DNA from: Luteitalea sp. TBR-22 | GTDB taxonomy: Bacteria; Acidobacteriota; Vicinamibacteria; Vicinamibacterales; Vicinamibacteraceae | DNA: 64,000 bases | Assembly (NCBI RefSeq): GCF_016865485.1 | Contig: NZ_AP024452.1 | Span: forward strand, 1,696,501-1,760,500 | Direction: 5' to 3' | Shown: positions 38,631 to 47,393 of the stretch, piece by piece | Layout of the letters: every line of letters starts with the position of its first letter | Numbering within the stretch: the stretch's first letter is position 1 | Notes under the pieces: generated by a model | Databases searched by the model: none | Seen by the model: only the letters and a program-made list of their open reading frames with translations | Told to the model about the DNA's origin: nothing | Program-made: the position numbers and the translations under genes

Positions 38631-41600
38631 ATGCCCATCGTTCGTCATCCGCGCCGTCGTCCGGCGCCGCTCGCGGCCGCCAGGTTGGTGACGGCGGCCG
38701 CGGTGGCCGCCGGCATCGGCTGGTACGCCCTGCAGCCCTCGCGCGCCGCAGGCACGATCAGCCTCACCGGTGCCGCCCCCTACACGCAGAATTTCGACAC
38801 GCTCGCCTCGACCGGCACGGCCAACACCACGGTGCCGACGGGCTGGGAGTTCTCCGAGAGCGGCAGCAACGCCAACACGACCTACCGCGCCGGCACGGGC
38901 AGTGACAACACGGGCGACACGTACAGCTTCGGGGCCACCGCCAACCCCGAACGCGCCTTCGGCGGCCTGCGCAGCGGGAGCCTCGTGCCTCTGGTCGGCG
39001 CCCAGTTCACCAACGGCACCGGCGCGACCATCACCTCGCTGACCATCAGCTACACGGGCGAGCAGTGGCGACTCGGCCAGAACGGCACGGGGCGCGCCGC
39101 CGATCGGCTCGACTTCCAGTTGAGCACCAACGCCACCAGCATCACGACCGGCACGTGGGTCGACTACAACGGGCTCGACGTCAGCAGCCCGGTCGTGGCG
39201 GGCACCGTCGGCGCGCTCGACGGCAACGCCTCGGCCAACAGGCTCTCCGTCTCCTCCACCATCACCAACCTCTCGATCCCCAACGGCGCGACCTTCTGGA
39301 TCCGCTGGGCCGACACCGACCTGATCCCCGGCGCCGATGACGGGCTCGCCATCGACGACTTCACGCTGACGCCGACCCTGGGCGTTCCCACGCCGACCCT
39401 GTCGATCACCGATCAGGTGCGCAACGAGGGCGACACCGGCACCCAGACGTACGCCTTCACCGTGACCCTCTCGACGCCGGCCGGCCCCGGCGGCGTGACC
39501 TTCGACATCGCCACGGCCGACAACACCGCGCAGGCGCCCACCGACTACGTCGCCACGGCGCTCACCCTCCAGACCATTCCTGAGGGAAGCCGCACCTACA
39601 CCTTCGACGTGCTCGTGAATGGCGACACCGGCTTCGAACCCACCGAGACCTTCTTCGTCAACGTGACCAACGTGACGGGCGCCACCGTGTCCGACGGCCA
39701 GGGCACCGGCACCATCACCAACGACGATGTCGATTGCGGCGGCCCGGCGACGCCGATCAGCGCCATCCAGGGCAGTGGGCTCACCAGCCCGTTGGTCGGG
39801 CAGGTGGTCACCATCGAGGGCATCGTCACCGCCGATTCCCAGGGCACCGGGCAGTTCGGCGGCTACTTCGTGCAGGAAGACGTGGCCGACGAGGACGGCG
39901 ACCCGGCGACCTCGGAGGGGCTGTTCGTGTTCGACACGTCGCGGCCCGTCGACGCCGGCCAGCGCGTGCGCGTGACGGGCGTGGTCACCGAGTTCATGTC
40001 CGGTGGGCAGCCGCTCACCGAACTCACCAACGTCTCGAGCGCCGGCGTCTGCGGCACGGGCGCATCGGTGACACCGGTCACCGTCACCCTCCCGGTCGAC
40101 TCGGTCGACGCCTGGGAGCGATTCGAGGGCATGCGCGTGTCCTTCACGCAGCCGCTCGTGGCTACCGACGTCTTCACGCTGGCGCGCTTCGGCGAGGTCG
40201 AACTCTCGCTCGGGGCCCGGCTCCCGATTCCCACCCACGCGGCCGCTCCCGGGGCGGCGGCCCAGGCCGTGCGGGACGGCAACCTGTTGCGCCGCATCGT
40301 GCTCGACGACGGCAACAACCAGCAGAACATCGACCCGACGATCCACCCCGTGGGCGGGCTCAGTGCCGTCAACACGCTGCGGGTCGGCAGCACGGTGAGC
40401 GGGCTCACCGGCGTGCTCGACCACCGCTTCGGCGCCTACCGCGTCCAGCCGGTGGGGCCCGTGCCCTTCACGGCCACCAACCCTCGACCCGCGCAGCCGG
40501 CCGAGGTGGGCGGCTCGTTGACGGTGGCCAGCTTCAACGTCCTGAACTACTTCAACGGTGACGGCGCCGGCGGCGGATTCCCCACCTCGCGCGGCGCCAC
40601 CACCGCCGCGGAGTTCGCGCGGCAGCGCGCCAAGACGGTCGCCGCCATCGTCGGCACCGGCGCCGACGTGATCGGCCTGATGGAACTCGAGAACGACTTC
40701 GGACCGGGGCAGGCCATCGAGGATCTCGTGGCCGGCCTCAACGACGCGACCGCGCCGGGCACCTACGCCTTCATCGACACCGGCGTCATCGGCGGCGACG
40801 AGATCCGGGTGGGGCTGGTCTACAAGCCGGCGGCGGTGTCGCCGGTGGGCAACTACGCGGTGATGACCTCGAGCGTCGACCCGGCGTTCATCGACACGCT
40901 CAACCGCCCCTCACTGGCCCAGACGTTCCGCGAGGCGGCCTCCGGGGGCACGTTCACCGTGGTGGTCAACCACCTGAAGTCGAAGGGCAGCGACTGCGCT
41001 CAGGTGGGTGACCCCGACACGGGCGACCTGCAGGGCAACTGCAACCTGACGCGCACGCGGGCCGCGGAGGCCCTCGTCCGCTGGCTCGCCACCGATCCCA
41101 CCGGCGCGCAGGACACCGACGTGCTGTTGATCGGCGACATGAACAGCTATCGCCTCGAGGACCCGATCACCGCGTTCCGCGCCGGCGGTTACCAGGACCT
41201 GCAGGCGGCGGCGGCCTACTCCTACGTGTTCGACGGCGAGTCCGGGTACCTCGATCATGCGCTGGCGAGCCCGTCGCTGGCCGCGCAGGTGACCGGCGTG
41301 ACCGAGTGGCACATCAACGCCGACGAGCCCCTCGCCCTCGACTACAACGTGGAGTTCAAGTCGGCCGGGCAGGTGGCCAGCTTCTACGCGCCCGATCCGT
41401 TCCGGTCCTCGGACCACGACCCCGTGGTGATCGGCCTCGCCCTCAAGGGCTACGCATTCACGGGGCTGCAGCGTCCGGTGGGGCGGAAGGTGGTCAAGGC
41501 CGGCAGCAGCCTGCCACTCGTCTTCGGGCTCGGTGGCGACCGCGGCCTCGACATCTTCGCGGCCGGGTACCCGGCGTCGGCGCCCATCGCCTGCGACGAG

Positions 41601-41792
41601 ACAGGGGGAGCGGCCGACGATGGCCAGGCGCTCGTGACGGCGGGGCGCAGCACGCTGCAGTACGACCCGCTGACCGACCGCTACACGTTCGTCTGGAAGA
41701 CTGCCAGGGCGTGGGCCGGCACCTGCCGGCAACTGACCCTTCGGTTCACCGACGGGTCGTGGTACCGGGTCGAGGTCGCCTTCCAGCCGTGA
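38631..41792 (+). CDS. secreted endonuclease (ExeM/NucH type) with Calx-beta and PxKF-like domains
   Basis: 1,053 residues. Signal peptide to about residue 35; a beta-sandwich N-terminal region (35-250) of the kind seen before extracellular nucleases; a Calx-beta-type Ca2+-binding repeat (about 255-365); an OB-fold-like segment; then the endonuclease/exonuclease/phosphatase core (about 625-930) with FNVLNYF, GLMELEND, VNHLKSKG, GDMNSY and SDHDPV, the DNase I-type catalytic set. The final 100 residues resemble the PxKF domain (VKAGSSLPLVFGLGG, GLDIFAAGYP, WAGTCRQL). It should cut extracellular DNA to release phosphate and nucleosides. GGAG precedes ATG 38631. Confidence 0.92.
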   Translation: MPIVRHPRRRPAPLAAARLVTAAAVAAGIGWYALQPSRAAGTISLTGAAPYTQNFDTLASTGTANTTVPTGWEFSESGSNANTTYRAGTGSDNTGDTYSFGATANPERAFGGLRSGSLVPLVGAQFTNGTGATITSLTISYTGEQWRLGQNGTGRAADRLDFQLSTNATSITTGTWVDYNGLDVSSPVVAGTVGALDGNASANRLSVSSTITNLSIPNGATFWIRWADTDLIPGADDGLAIDDFTLTPTLGVPTPTLSITDQVRNEGDTGTQTYAFTVTLSTPAGPGGVTFDIATADNTAQAPTDYVATALTLQTIPEGSRTYTFDVLVNGDTGFEPTETFFVNVTNVTGATVSDGQGTGTITNDDVDCGGPATPISAIQGSGLTSPLVGQVVTIEGIVTADSQGTGQFGGYFVQEDVADEDGDPATSEGLFVFDTSRPVDAGQRVRVTGVVTEFMSGGQPLTELTNVSSAGVCGTGASVTPVTVTLPVDSVDAWERFEGMRVSFTQPLVATDVFTLARFGEVELSLGARLPIPTHAAAPGAAAQAVRDGNLLRRIVLDDGNNQQNIDPTIHPVGGLSAVNTLRVGSTVSGLTGVLDHRFGAYRVQPVGPVPFTATNPRPAQPAEVGGSLTVASFNVLNYFNGDGAGGGFPTSRGATTAAEFARQRAKTVAAIVGTGADVIGLMELENDFGPGQAIEDLVAGLNDATAPGTYAFIDTGVIGGDEIRVGLVYKPAAVSPVGNYAVMTSSVDPAFIDTLNRPSLAQTFREAASGGTFTVVVNHLKSKGSDCAQVGDPDTGDLQGNCNLTRTRAAEALVRWLATDPTGAQDTDVLLIGDMNSYRLEDPITAFRAGGYQDLQAAAAYSYVFDGESGYLDHALASPSLAAQVTGVTEWHINADEPLALDYNVEFKSAGQVASFYAPDPFRSSDHDPVVIGLALKGYAFTGLQRPVGRKVVKAGSSLPLVFGLGGDRGLDIFAAGYPASAPIACDETGGAADDGQALVTAGRSTLQYDPLTDRYTFVWKTARAWAGTCRQLTLRFTDGSWYRVEVAFQP

Positions 41793-41798
41793 CCGGGT

Positions 41799-41829
41799 GC
41801 GGGCGTGGGGCATTGCGCCCCATGCCCGC
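41799..41829 (+). terminator. stem-loop after the nuclease gene
   Basis: A 13-base-pair stem (41799-41811 with 41817-41829, one G-U pair) closes a five-base loop, seven bases after the nuclease stop. A T-run is missing, so it is a terminator or an mRNA 3'-end stabiliser rather than a textbook intrinsic terminator. Confidence 0.55.
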
Positions 41830-41986
41830 GTCGCGCCGCCCGTGGCTGGTCCTGTCGAGGAAGTGTGGCGACCTGTCCCAGACGATCCACCAACGCGTCA
41901 CGAATCTGCCACGAAACATCCGTCTAACCACGAAGACCGTGAACGAGCCGCTCACTTGACGCAGCCGCCTCGGTCGCCTTCGAGCC

Positions 41987-42700
41987 ATGACGGACACCAC
42001 TTCGCCTTCCACGCCTGCCCCCACGACCTCCAAGAAGCGCAAGGACAAGGTCCGATCCGCCTGGATCTCCTTCGCCGGACGCGTCACCGCGCAGATCGTC
42101 GGCGCGGCAGCGACCGTCTTCCTGGGGCTGGCGGTGGTGAGCAGCCATGCGGGCAGGAACGCCGCCCCGGCGGCTCCGGCGGTCGCGCAGGCGACCGCGC
42201 TCACGCCCGTCGCGTACGTCAAGGCCAGGCGCGCCCCCGGCCCCGTCCTCGTGGTGCTCCCGTTTGCCGACTACTCGCCGGCGGCCGCCTCGGCGCCGAT
42301 CGCTGATGGCCTGACCGATGCGGTCACCACGGCGCTGGCACGCAGCGGGCGCGTCCACGTGACGTCCCGGACCTCCGCGATGCAGTACAAGCAGGCGGCC
42401 CGGCCCGTCCCGGTCATCGCCGCCGAACTCGGGGTCGACCTGGTGCTCGAGGGCTCGATCGTCCGTCAGGGCGACCGCGTGCGCGTGACGGCGCAGCTGA
42501 TCGACGCCGCCTCCGACGCCCACCTCTGGGCGCAGACCTACGAACGCGGGGCGCGTGACGTGCTCGCGCTGGACGCCGAACTCGCCGCGACCATCGAGCG
42601 CGACCTCGCCGGCGTGCTGCCGCGCCGGCTCCAGGCCCCGGCGGCCGCCTCGGCCAGCGTCGACGCTTCCACCCTGCACACCACCCGCACGACCTTCTGA
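41987..42700 (+). CDS. membrane-anchored TolB-like/FlgO-domain protein
   Basis: 237 residues. A Lys-rich N terminus (SKKRKDKVRS, about 15-24) is followed by one transmembrane helix (about 30-52), then an extracytoplasmic domain (about 85-215) with VVLPFADYSP, GLTDAVTTALA, GVDLVLEGSI and DAHLWAQTYER. This is the TolB N-domain/FlgO-like fold that elsewhere is the middle part of CadC-type regulators and adenylate cyclases, ahead of TPR repeats. Here it stands alone with no DNA-binding or kinase domain. Function unknown. Confidence 0.8.
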   Translation: MTDTTSPSTPAPTTSKKRKDKVRSAWISFAGRVTAQIVGAAATVFLGLAVVSSHAGRNAAPAAPAVAQATALTPVAYVKARRAPGPVLVVLPFADYSPAAASAPIADGLTDAVTTALARSGRVHVTSRTSAMQYKQAARPVPVIAAELGVDLVLEGSIVRQGDRVRVTAQLIDAASDAHLWAQTYERGARDVLALDAELAATIERDLAGVLPRRLQAPAAASASVDASTLHTTRTTF

Positions 42701-42766
42701 GGCGCCACAGGCGCCAGAGACACGGCTCCCGGGCGCCGCGCGAGGCGGCGCCGGGCCCTGCCAACC

Positions 42767-43117
42767 TCAGTCGCGAAAGCCGTAGTCGTCGATGAGAATC
42801 TCGATGTGGCTGCGGTGACGCGGGCTGAGGCTCGTCACCTGGAAGGCCGTGTCGATGAAGTCGTGGTTCACGTCGCGTGAACTGCGCAGGCTCCTGGCCT
42901 CGAATTCGACGCGTTCGTTCCCCGGGGTGCCATCGGGGTTGGGCAGTTGCATCCGCAGGCGGAACGCCTTGCCGATCTCGATCGGCGTCGTGCTCATCAC
43001 CAGGATGCCCTCGGTGGTGATGTCGACGAGGTGGCCGATGTCCTCACCCGTCTCATCGTCGGTCACCCGCAGGTAGTAGATGAGGGTGCGCCGTTTCAGG
43101 CGTCGTCGTTCCTGCAC
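42767..43117 (-). CDS. PilZ-domain protein
   Basis: 116 residues from GTG 43117, chosen because GGAGG lies five bases before it; a TTG at 43198 would add a poorly structured stretch. The RxxxR-like start RRRLKRRT and the (D/N)xxxxG element DITTEGI are the two parts of the PilZ motif that binds cyclic di-GMP, followed by a six-strand barrel pattern. It is a single-domain adaptor; the partner is not known. No diguanylate cyclase or phosphodiesterase gene is in the window. Confidence 0.85.
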   Translation of the reverse strand: MQERRRLKRRTLIYYLRVTDDETGEDIGHLVDITTEGILVMSTTPIEIGKAFRLRMQLPNPDGTPGNERVEFEARSLRSSRDVNHDFIDTAFQVTSLSPRHRSHIEILIDDYGFRD

Positions 43118-43184
43118 GCGGGCCTCCGGAAGCGCCGGTTCTCCCGGGGAGCGGGGGGCGCTGCGGCATGATACGCCCGAGACG

Positions 43185-43221
43185 GAAATGGCGGGCAAGC
43201 CACAATGGACTTGCCCGCCAT
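43185..43221 (-). terminator. intrinsic terminator for the 126-residue exported-protein gene
   Basis: A perfect 12-base-pair stem (43188-43199 with 43210-43221) with a ten-base loop, followed on the minus strand by TTT. It lies 24 bases after the stop of the gene at 43245. This is the strongest intrinsic-terminator-like structure in the window. Confidence 0.75.
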
Positions 43222-43244
43222 GGTCATCGCCGTGGTCGCGGCGA

Positions 43245-43625
43245 CTACTCGGGAGTCGTGGCCTTCTCGCCCTTCAGCACCGAGGCCGAGACCGCCGCTG
43301 CCGTGCCCTTGGTGGGGACACCGAGCAGCGTCACCTTACTGGCCGTGCGGGTGTCGCCCGCGGTCGAGTAATAAACCTTCACCTGCTGGCCGACGCTGGC
43401 GCCCAGGTCGGTGGCCGCCACGGTCTTCTTGCCGTCCTTGACCTCGGCGTTCTCGGCGATGACGTACGTCGTGTCGGCGCTGCCCTGACGGACCGCGATG
43501 GTGCGCGCGGCCGTGTCCACCTTGACGATGACGCCGCCGGCCCACAGGGCCGAGGGCAGGGGCTGCGCGGCAGCGACGCCGGCGAGGGTGAGGAGGCCGA
43601 GGGCGGAAGCGAGAATGGTGCGCAT
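43245..43625 (-). CDS. small exported beta-rich hypothetical protein, 126 aa
   Basis: Signal peptide (MRTILASALGLLTLAGVAAA, cut near AAAQ), then about 105 residues with regular short beta strands (GVIVKVDTAARTIAV, TTYVIAENAEVKDG, QQVKVYYSTAG, ASKVTLLG). The pattern of a strand pair with Asp/Asn turns resembles DUF5666-like envelope proteins; not certain. Ala/Lys-rich C terminus. AGGAG lies ten bases before ATG 43625. An intrinsic terminator follows, so it is probably monocistronic. Confidence 0.75.
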   Translation of the reverse strand: MRTILASALGLLTLAGVAAAQPLPSALWAGGVIVKVDTAARTIAVRQGSADTTYVIAENAEVKDGKKTVAATDLGASVGQQVKVYYSTAGDTRTASKVTLLGVPTKGTAAAVSASVLKGEKATTPE

Positions 43626-43942
43626 CTGTAAGTGACTCCTGCCGCGCCTGGATGAGGGAAGACGCCGGCGCGGCGGTGGCGTTCTATCAGGCATACGCCG
43701 CCGTCGGCCGTGGCGTTCCGGTTCATGACACACGCGCGGGAACTTCACGGACCTGCCACGCCGGTGCGACACCCGCGCGCCGATTGCATCGGAATCGCCA
43801 AGGAGCTGACAATGAATCCCGGCCATCTCTGCCGTTGATGCGTCAGAATCGGTTGGCCGACTGGACCACGTGCCCTGGCCGGCCTCGCCGGGCAGTAGAG
43901 TAGTGATGTTCCCGGCCCCCGACACCAGAACGAGACCGAACC
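43626..43942. other. 317-base divergent intergenic region with a leader-like frame
   Basis: Lies between two exported-protein genes read outward. The only striking item is a short frame with an excellent ribosome-binding site (see 43812-43838). No long conserved promoter match is visible. Confidence 0.5.
43812..43838 (+). other. possible eight-codon leader peptide
   Basis: AAGGAG, six bases, then ATG 43812 encodes MNPGHLCR and stops; a TGATG overlap leads into a second frame of 21 codons. It lies about 100 bases before the secreted repeat protein gene. Good initiation signals but no known attenuator sequence, so translation is only plausible. Confidence 0.25.
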
Positions 43943-46384
43943 ATGCTTCGCCAAACGTCGCTGCACGCGCCCGCTGCCGTCCTTGCGGCCGTCCTCACAG
44001 GGGTGTCGCCCCTGACTCCGCTCCTGCACGCGCAGGCGCCAGCCCCGGCCGCGCCGAAGGCCCCGCCGGCGCCAACGGCCCAGGCGGCCGCCACGTCGCC
44101 GACGGCCCCCAAGCCGGCGGCAGCGGCCAAGGCCGCGCCGAAGGCCAAGGCCGCCGCGCCGAGTGATGGCGGCTGGCCGCGCACGTACGCGACCGCCTCG
44201 CAGGCCACCGTCACGCTGTACGAGCCGCAGGTGGCCAGTTGGGAGAACCAGAAGCACGCGGTCATGCACTTCGCAGTCGGGTATGCCACCAAGGATGGCG
44301 CCACGCGCGCCCTTGGCACGCTCCGGGTGGAGGCCGAGACCTCGGTGAGCATCGACGAGCGGCTCGTGAACTTCTCGGACTGGAAGATCACGCGCTCGAA
44401 CTTCCCCGACCTGGCCCCCGAGAAGGTGCAGGCCGTGGTGGCCGAGGTGGCGGCGGCGGTCCCGCACGAGGATCGGGTGATCGCGCTCGACCGCGTGCTG
44501 GCCTACGTCGACAAGAGCCAGGTCATCCCCAGGAACATCGAGGGCGTCAAGGCCGATCCGCCGGTCGTGTTCCACAGCACGAGCGTCGCGGTGCTGGTCA
44601 ACCTCGATGGCGACCCGGTGTGGACGCCCGTCAAGGGCACCGATCTCGAGTTCGCGGTCAACACGAACTGGGACCTGTTCCGCGTCAAGGCGGCCTCGCA
44701 GTTCTACCTGCGGCACGACCTCTCGTGGTACGTGGCCAGTGACCTCAAGGGCCCCTGGAAGGTCGTGAGCAAGCTCCCCACGAGCTTCAGCGCGCTGCCG
44801 GCCGACGACAACTGGAAGGACGTGCGCGAGGCCATGCCGCCGCGCCCGCCGGCGTCGGGCCGGGCGCCGACCGTGTTCGTGAGCACCACGCCTGCCGAAC
44901 TGATCGTGCTGCAGGGCGAGCCGCGCTACCTGGCCGTGCCGGGCACGGGCCTGCTGTGGGTCTCCAACACCGAGAGCGACGTCTTCCGCCTCGGCAAGGC
45001 CGGCGCGTTCTACTACCTGGTCGCCGGCCGGTGGTTCTCCGCGCCGTCGCTCGACGGCCCGTGGACGTTCGCCACCCCGACCCTGCCGCCCGACTTCGGC
45101 AAGATCCCCGAGTCGCACGACCGATCGCGCGTCCTCGCCTCGGTGCCCGGCACGGCGCAGGCCGCCGAGGCCGTCCTGCTCGCGCAGGTGCCGCAGACGG
45201 CGCGTGTCAGCAAGACCGAGATCAAGGCGCCCGAGGTCCAGTACCAGGGGGAGCCGAAGTTCGAGGCCGTCGAGAAGACGACCGTGGCGCGCGCGGTGAA
45301 CACCGACAAGGACATCATCAAGGTCGGCGACCGCTACTACATGTGCTACGAGGGCGTGTGGTTCGGCGCCGACGCGCCGACCGGCCCGTGGGCCGTGACC
45401 GGCGAGGTGCCCAAGGCCATCTACGAGATCCCGGCCAGCTCGCCGTCCTACAACGTCACGCACGTGACGGTGGTGGAGGACGACAACGACGCCGTGGTGT
45501 TCGCGACGGCGGCCGCCTACACCGGGCTGATGGTGGCCTGGGGCTGCGCCGTGTGGGGCACCGGCTACTACTACCCGCCCTACGTCTGGTACGGCGGCGG
45601 TTACCCGTACTACCGCCCCTACTACCCGACCTACGGCTACAGCGCCTGGTACAACCCGTACAGCGGCACGTACGGTCGCGGCGCGGCCGTGTACGGCCCC
45701 TACGGTGGGGCTGGCGTGGGCGCCCGCTACAACCCGCGGACGGGCACCTATGCGCGCGGCGCGGCGGCCTACGGCCCGTACGGCGCGCGTGGCGTGGCCT
45801 CGGCCTACAACCCGCGCACCGGTACCTACGGCGCAACCCGCCAGGGCTCCAACGTGTACGGCAGCTGGGGCCGCACCGGCGTACAGCGCGGCGATCAGTG
45901 GGCGACCACCTCGCGCTACACCAACAACATGACGGGCACGACGACGCGGGTCGGGCAGGGGAGCGGCGGCGGCGAGTTCGTCAGCCGCAACACGCCGGGA
46001 CCCGGCGGCGGGGCCATCGCCCGCACCGGCTCGGGCGACGTCTACGCCGGGCGTGACGGCAACGTCTACCGGCGCGACGACGGCGGCTGGCAGAAGTACG
46101 ACGGCAGCGGCAACTGGAGCGGCGTGGAGGGTCCGACGACCGCGCAGCGCGAGCAGGCGAAGACCAACGCGCAGAACCGCGCCGCCTCCGGCTCGGGATC
46201 CAGCCAGGTGAGCCAGTTGAACTCCGACGCCCGCGCCCGTGCGCAGGGCGCCAACCGCACGGCACAAGCCGATGCGGCGCGCGCCCGCAGCGGCTCCTAT
46301 GGCGCGGGGACGCGCTCGTACGGCGGTTCCTATGGCGGGGCGCGCTCGATGGGCGGCGCGCGCGGCGGCGGTCGTCGGCGCTGA
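43943..46384 (+). CDS. secreted Tyr/Gly-rich repeat protein (carbohydrate-binding family V/XII-like)
   Basis: 813 residues. Signal peptide, then an Ala/Pro/Lys-rich spacer (about 30-70). A folded middle (about 70-520) contains repeated units with TPVKGTDLEFAVNTNWDLFR and WVSNTESDVFRLGKAGAFYYL, each ending GPW. From about 570 the protein is Tyr/Gly-rich with three tandem units beginning YNPxxGTY (45650, 45728 and 45806; 26 residues each). The tail is Gly/Ser/Arg-rich. This layout is familiar from proteins annotated as carbohydrate-binding family V/XII, with an envelope or matrix role presumed. No catalytic motif. Confidence 0.78.
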   Translation: MLRQTSLHAPAAVLAAVLTGVSPLTPLLHAQAPAPAAPKAPPAPTAQAAATSPTAPKPAAAAKAAPKAKAAAPSDGGWPRTYATASQATVTLYEPQVASWENQKHAVMHFAVGYATKDGATRALGTLRVEAETSVSIDERLVNFSDWKITRSNFPDLAPEKVQAVVAEVAAAVPHEDRVIALDRVLAYVDKSQVIPRNIEGVKADPPVVFHSTSVAVLVNLDGDPVWTPVKGTDLEFAVNTNWDLFRVKAASQFYLRHDLSWYVASDLKGPWKVVSKLPTSFSALPADDNWKDVREAMPPRPPASGRAPTVFVSTTPAELIVLQGEPRYLAVPGTGLLWVSNTESDVFRLGKAGAFYYLVAGRWFSAPSLDGPWTFATPTLPPDFGKIPESHDRSRVLASVPGTAQAAEAVLLAQVPQTARVSKTEIKAPEVQYQGEPKFEAVEKTTVARAVNTDKDIIKVGDRYYMCYEGVWFGADAPTGPWAVTGEVPKAIYEIPASSPSYNVTHVTVVEDDNDAVVFATAAAYTGLMVAWGCAVWGTGYYYPPYVWYGGGYPYYRPYYPTYGYSAWYNPYSGTYGRGAAVYGPYGGAGVGARYNPRTGTYARGAAAYGPYGARGVASAYNPRTGTYGATRQGSNVYGSWGRTGVQRGDQWATTSRYTNNMTGTTTRVGQGSGGGEFVSRNTPGPGGGAIARTGSGDVYAGRDGNVYRRDDGGWQKYDGSGNWSGVEGPTTAQREQAKTNAQNRAASGSGSSQVSQLNSDARARAQGANRTAQADAARARSGSYGAGTRSYGGSYGGARSMGGARGGGRRR
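45650..45838 (+). repeat. coding tandem repeat, 78-base unit
   Basis: Two full units (45650-45727 and 45728-45805) and a partial third (45806-45838) in the secreted protein gene encode YNPxxGTY-xRGAA-YGPYG-type units of 26 residues. The DNA copies are still fairly alike, suggesting recent or gene-converted duplication. Confidence 0.8.
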
Positions 46385-46400
46385 CGCGCGACTTGCCGGC

Positions 46401-46430
46401 AGGGGAGGGCGCGAGACCTTGCCCTGCCCT
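46401..46430. terminator. stem-loop between converging genes
   Basis: Ten-base arms (46401-46410, 46421-46430) with one mismatch around a ten-base loop, between the secreted repeat protein gene (ends 46384) and the hypothetical membrane gene (ends 46479, minus). Possible shared terminator; no T-run. Confidence 0.4.
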
Positions 46431-46478
46431 GTCCTGCGCTCCGCAGTGAGTGCGGCGGCCTGCCGGCGGTGCCGTCGC

Positions 46479-47195
46479 TCAGTCGGTCGCAGGCCGTCGG
46501 CCAAGGGCCGGGTCGGGACGCGCGATGCGACGCTCGGCCTCGGCCTTCACCATCCGCAGGACCACTTGTCGGATGATGACGACGCCCGGCGAGAATCGCG
46601 CCCAGTACCACCGGAACTTGCGCCGCGCCGTCGGGTCGGTGGCCACGGCGCGCGTCTCGGTCCGGAACTCTGATGTCGATGCGCTGACCGGGTCGACGCC
46701 CACCGTCCAGGCGATCTTGACGAAGCCGGGCTCGGCGAAGGCCGCGAAGGCGTCCGCGGGCAGGGGGCGGAACACGACCTCCGGCAGCCAGGGCTGCGTG
46801 ACCGCACCGACAACGACTTCCCGTCCCGGGTCTTCCGCGAGCACCCCCCAACCGATCGACGTCATCCGGGCCAGCAGGCCATCGGGACCCAGCCTGCGGT
46901 CCGGCCTGGCGCCGAGCACCAGTTCCCTGGCGCGGATGATGCCGCCGATGATCGCCGACTCCTCCAGATCGGTGTCGAGCGCTGCCGCCAGGGTGACCGA
47001 CGCGGGTGCCGACACGCGCACCCGATGCCGTTCCGCGATGTCGTACAGGGGCATGAATCGGTCGAGCCAGGGGTCGCTGTCACGCGTCTGCCGCCTCCGC
47101 CGACCGAACCTGAGATACGCGGCGCACACGGTGGCCCCATAGCCCGCCATCGCCAGTCCGAGTCCCGCGCCGATCCATCGCGTCGCGCTGGTCAT
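46479..47195 (-). CDS. membrane-anchored hypothetical protein, possibly SRPBCC-like
   Basis: 238 residues from ATG 47195, preceded by GGAGG four bases away. One N-terminal helix (TRWIGAGLGLAMAGYGATV) is followed by a domain with DRFMPLYDIAERHRV, SAPASVTLAA, GGIIRARELVLGA, GWGVLAEDPGREVVVGAVTQPW and KIAWTV. The order of strands and a long C-terminal helix resemble START/SRPBCC ligand-binding folds; I am not certain. The C terminus is Arg-rich. Upstream lies the kdpD-like relic. Confidence 0.7.
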   Translation of the reverse strand: MTSATRWIGAGLGLAMAGYGATVCAAYLRFGRRRRQTRDSDPWLDRFMPLYDIAERHRVRVSAPASVTLAAALDTDLEESAIIGGIIRARELVLGARPDRRLGPDGLLARMTSIGWGVLAEDPGREVVVGAVTQPWLPEVVFRPLPADAFAAFAEPGFVKIAWTVGVDPVSASTSEFRTETRAVATDPTARRKFRWYWARFSPGVVIIRQVVLRMVKAEAERRIARPDPALGRRPATD

Positions 47196-47322
47196 CCGCA
47201 CCTCCGACACCGTTGAAGGCATGGCGAGTGCCAACGCCGAACCCCCGAGGGGCGGGCAAGCGCGCGGCGCGCGAGCGGCCGCCGGGAAATCCTGCCCGGC
47301 GACTGCGGATTTCTGCCGACGA

Positions 47323-47368
47323 CGCGAACGCACGGTCTGGCCGAAGACGAGGTGCGTCACGCCCTCGC
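47323..47368 (-). pseudogene. relic of a kdpD-like (USP-domain) gene
   Basis: 43 of 46 bases match bases 48892-48937 inside the intact kdpD N-terminal gene. Minus-strand reading gives EGVTHLVFGQTVRSR, against EGVTHVVFGQTARSR in KdpD; the frame then diverges. It sits alone in an intergenic gap with no start or length, so it is a decayed fragment of a second kdpD/USP gene or a duplicated piece of the neighbour about 1.6 kb away. Confidence 0.6.
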
Positions 47369-47393
47369 CAGGACCTCACCTGCCCGGCCCCTG

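Noticed and set aside
42961-43198. Longer TTG-started form of the PilZ protein
   Set aside because: GTG 43117 has GGAGG at ideal distance, while TTG 43198 has none and the extra residues look disordered.
43745-46504. A 919-codon open frame on the minus strand, opposite the secreted repeat protein gene
   Set aside because: Such long antisense frames are expected at about 70% GC. The product is Arg/Ala/His-rich without domains, and the plus-strand frame has a signal peptide and repeats.
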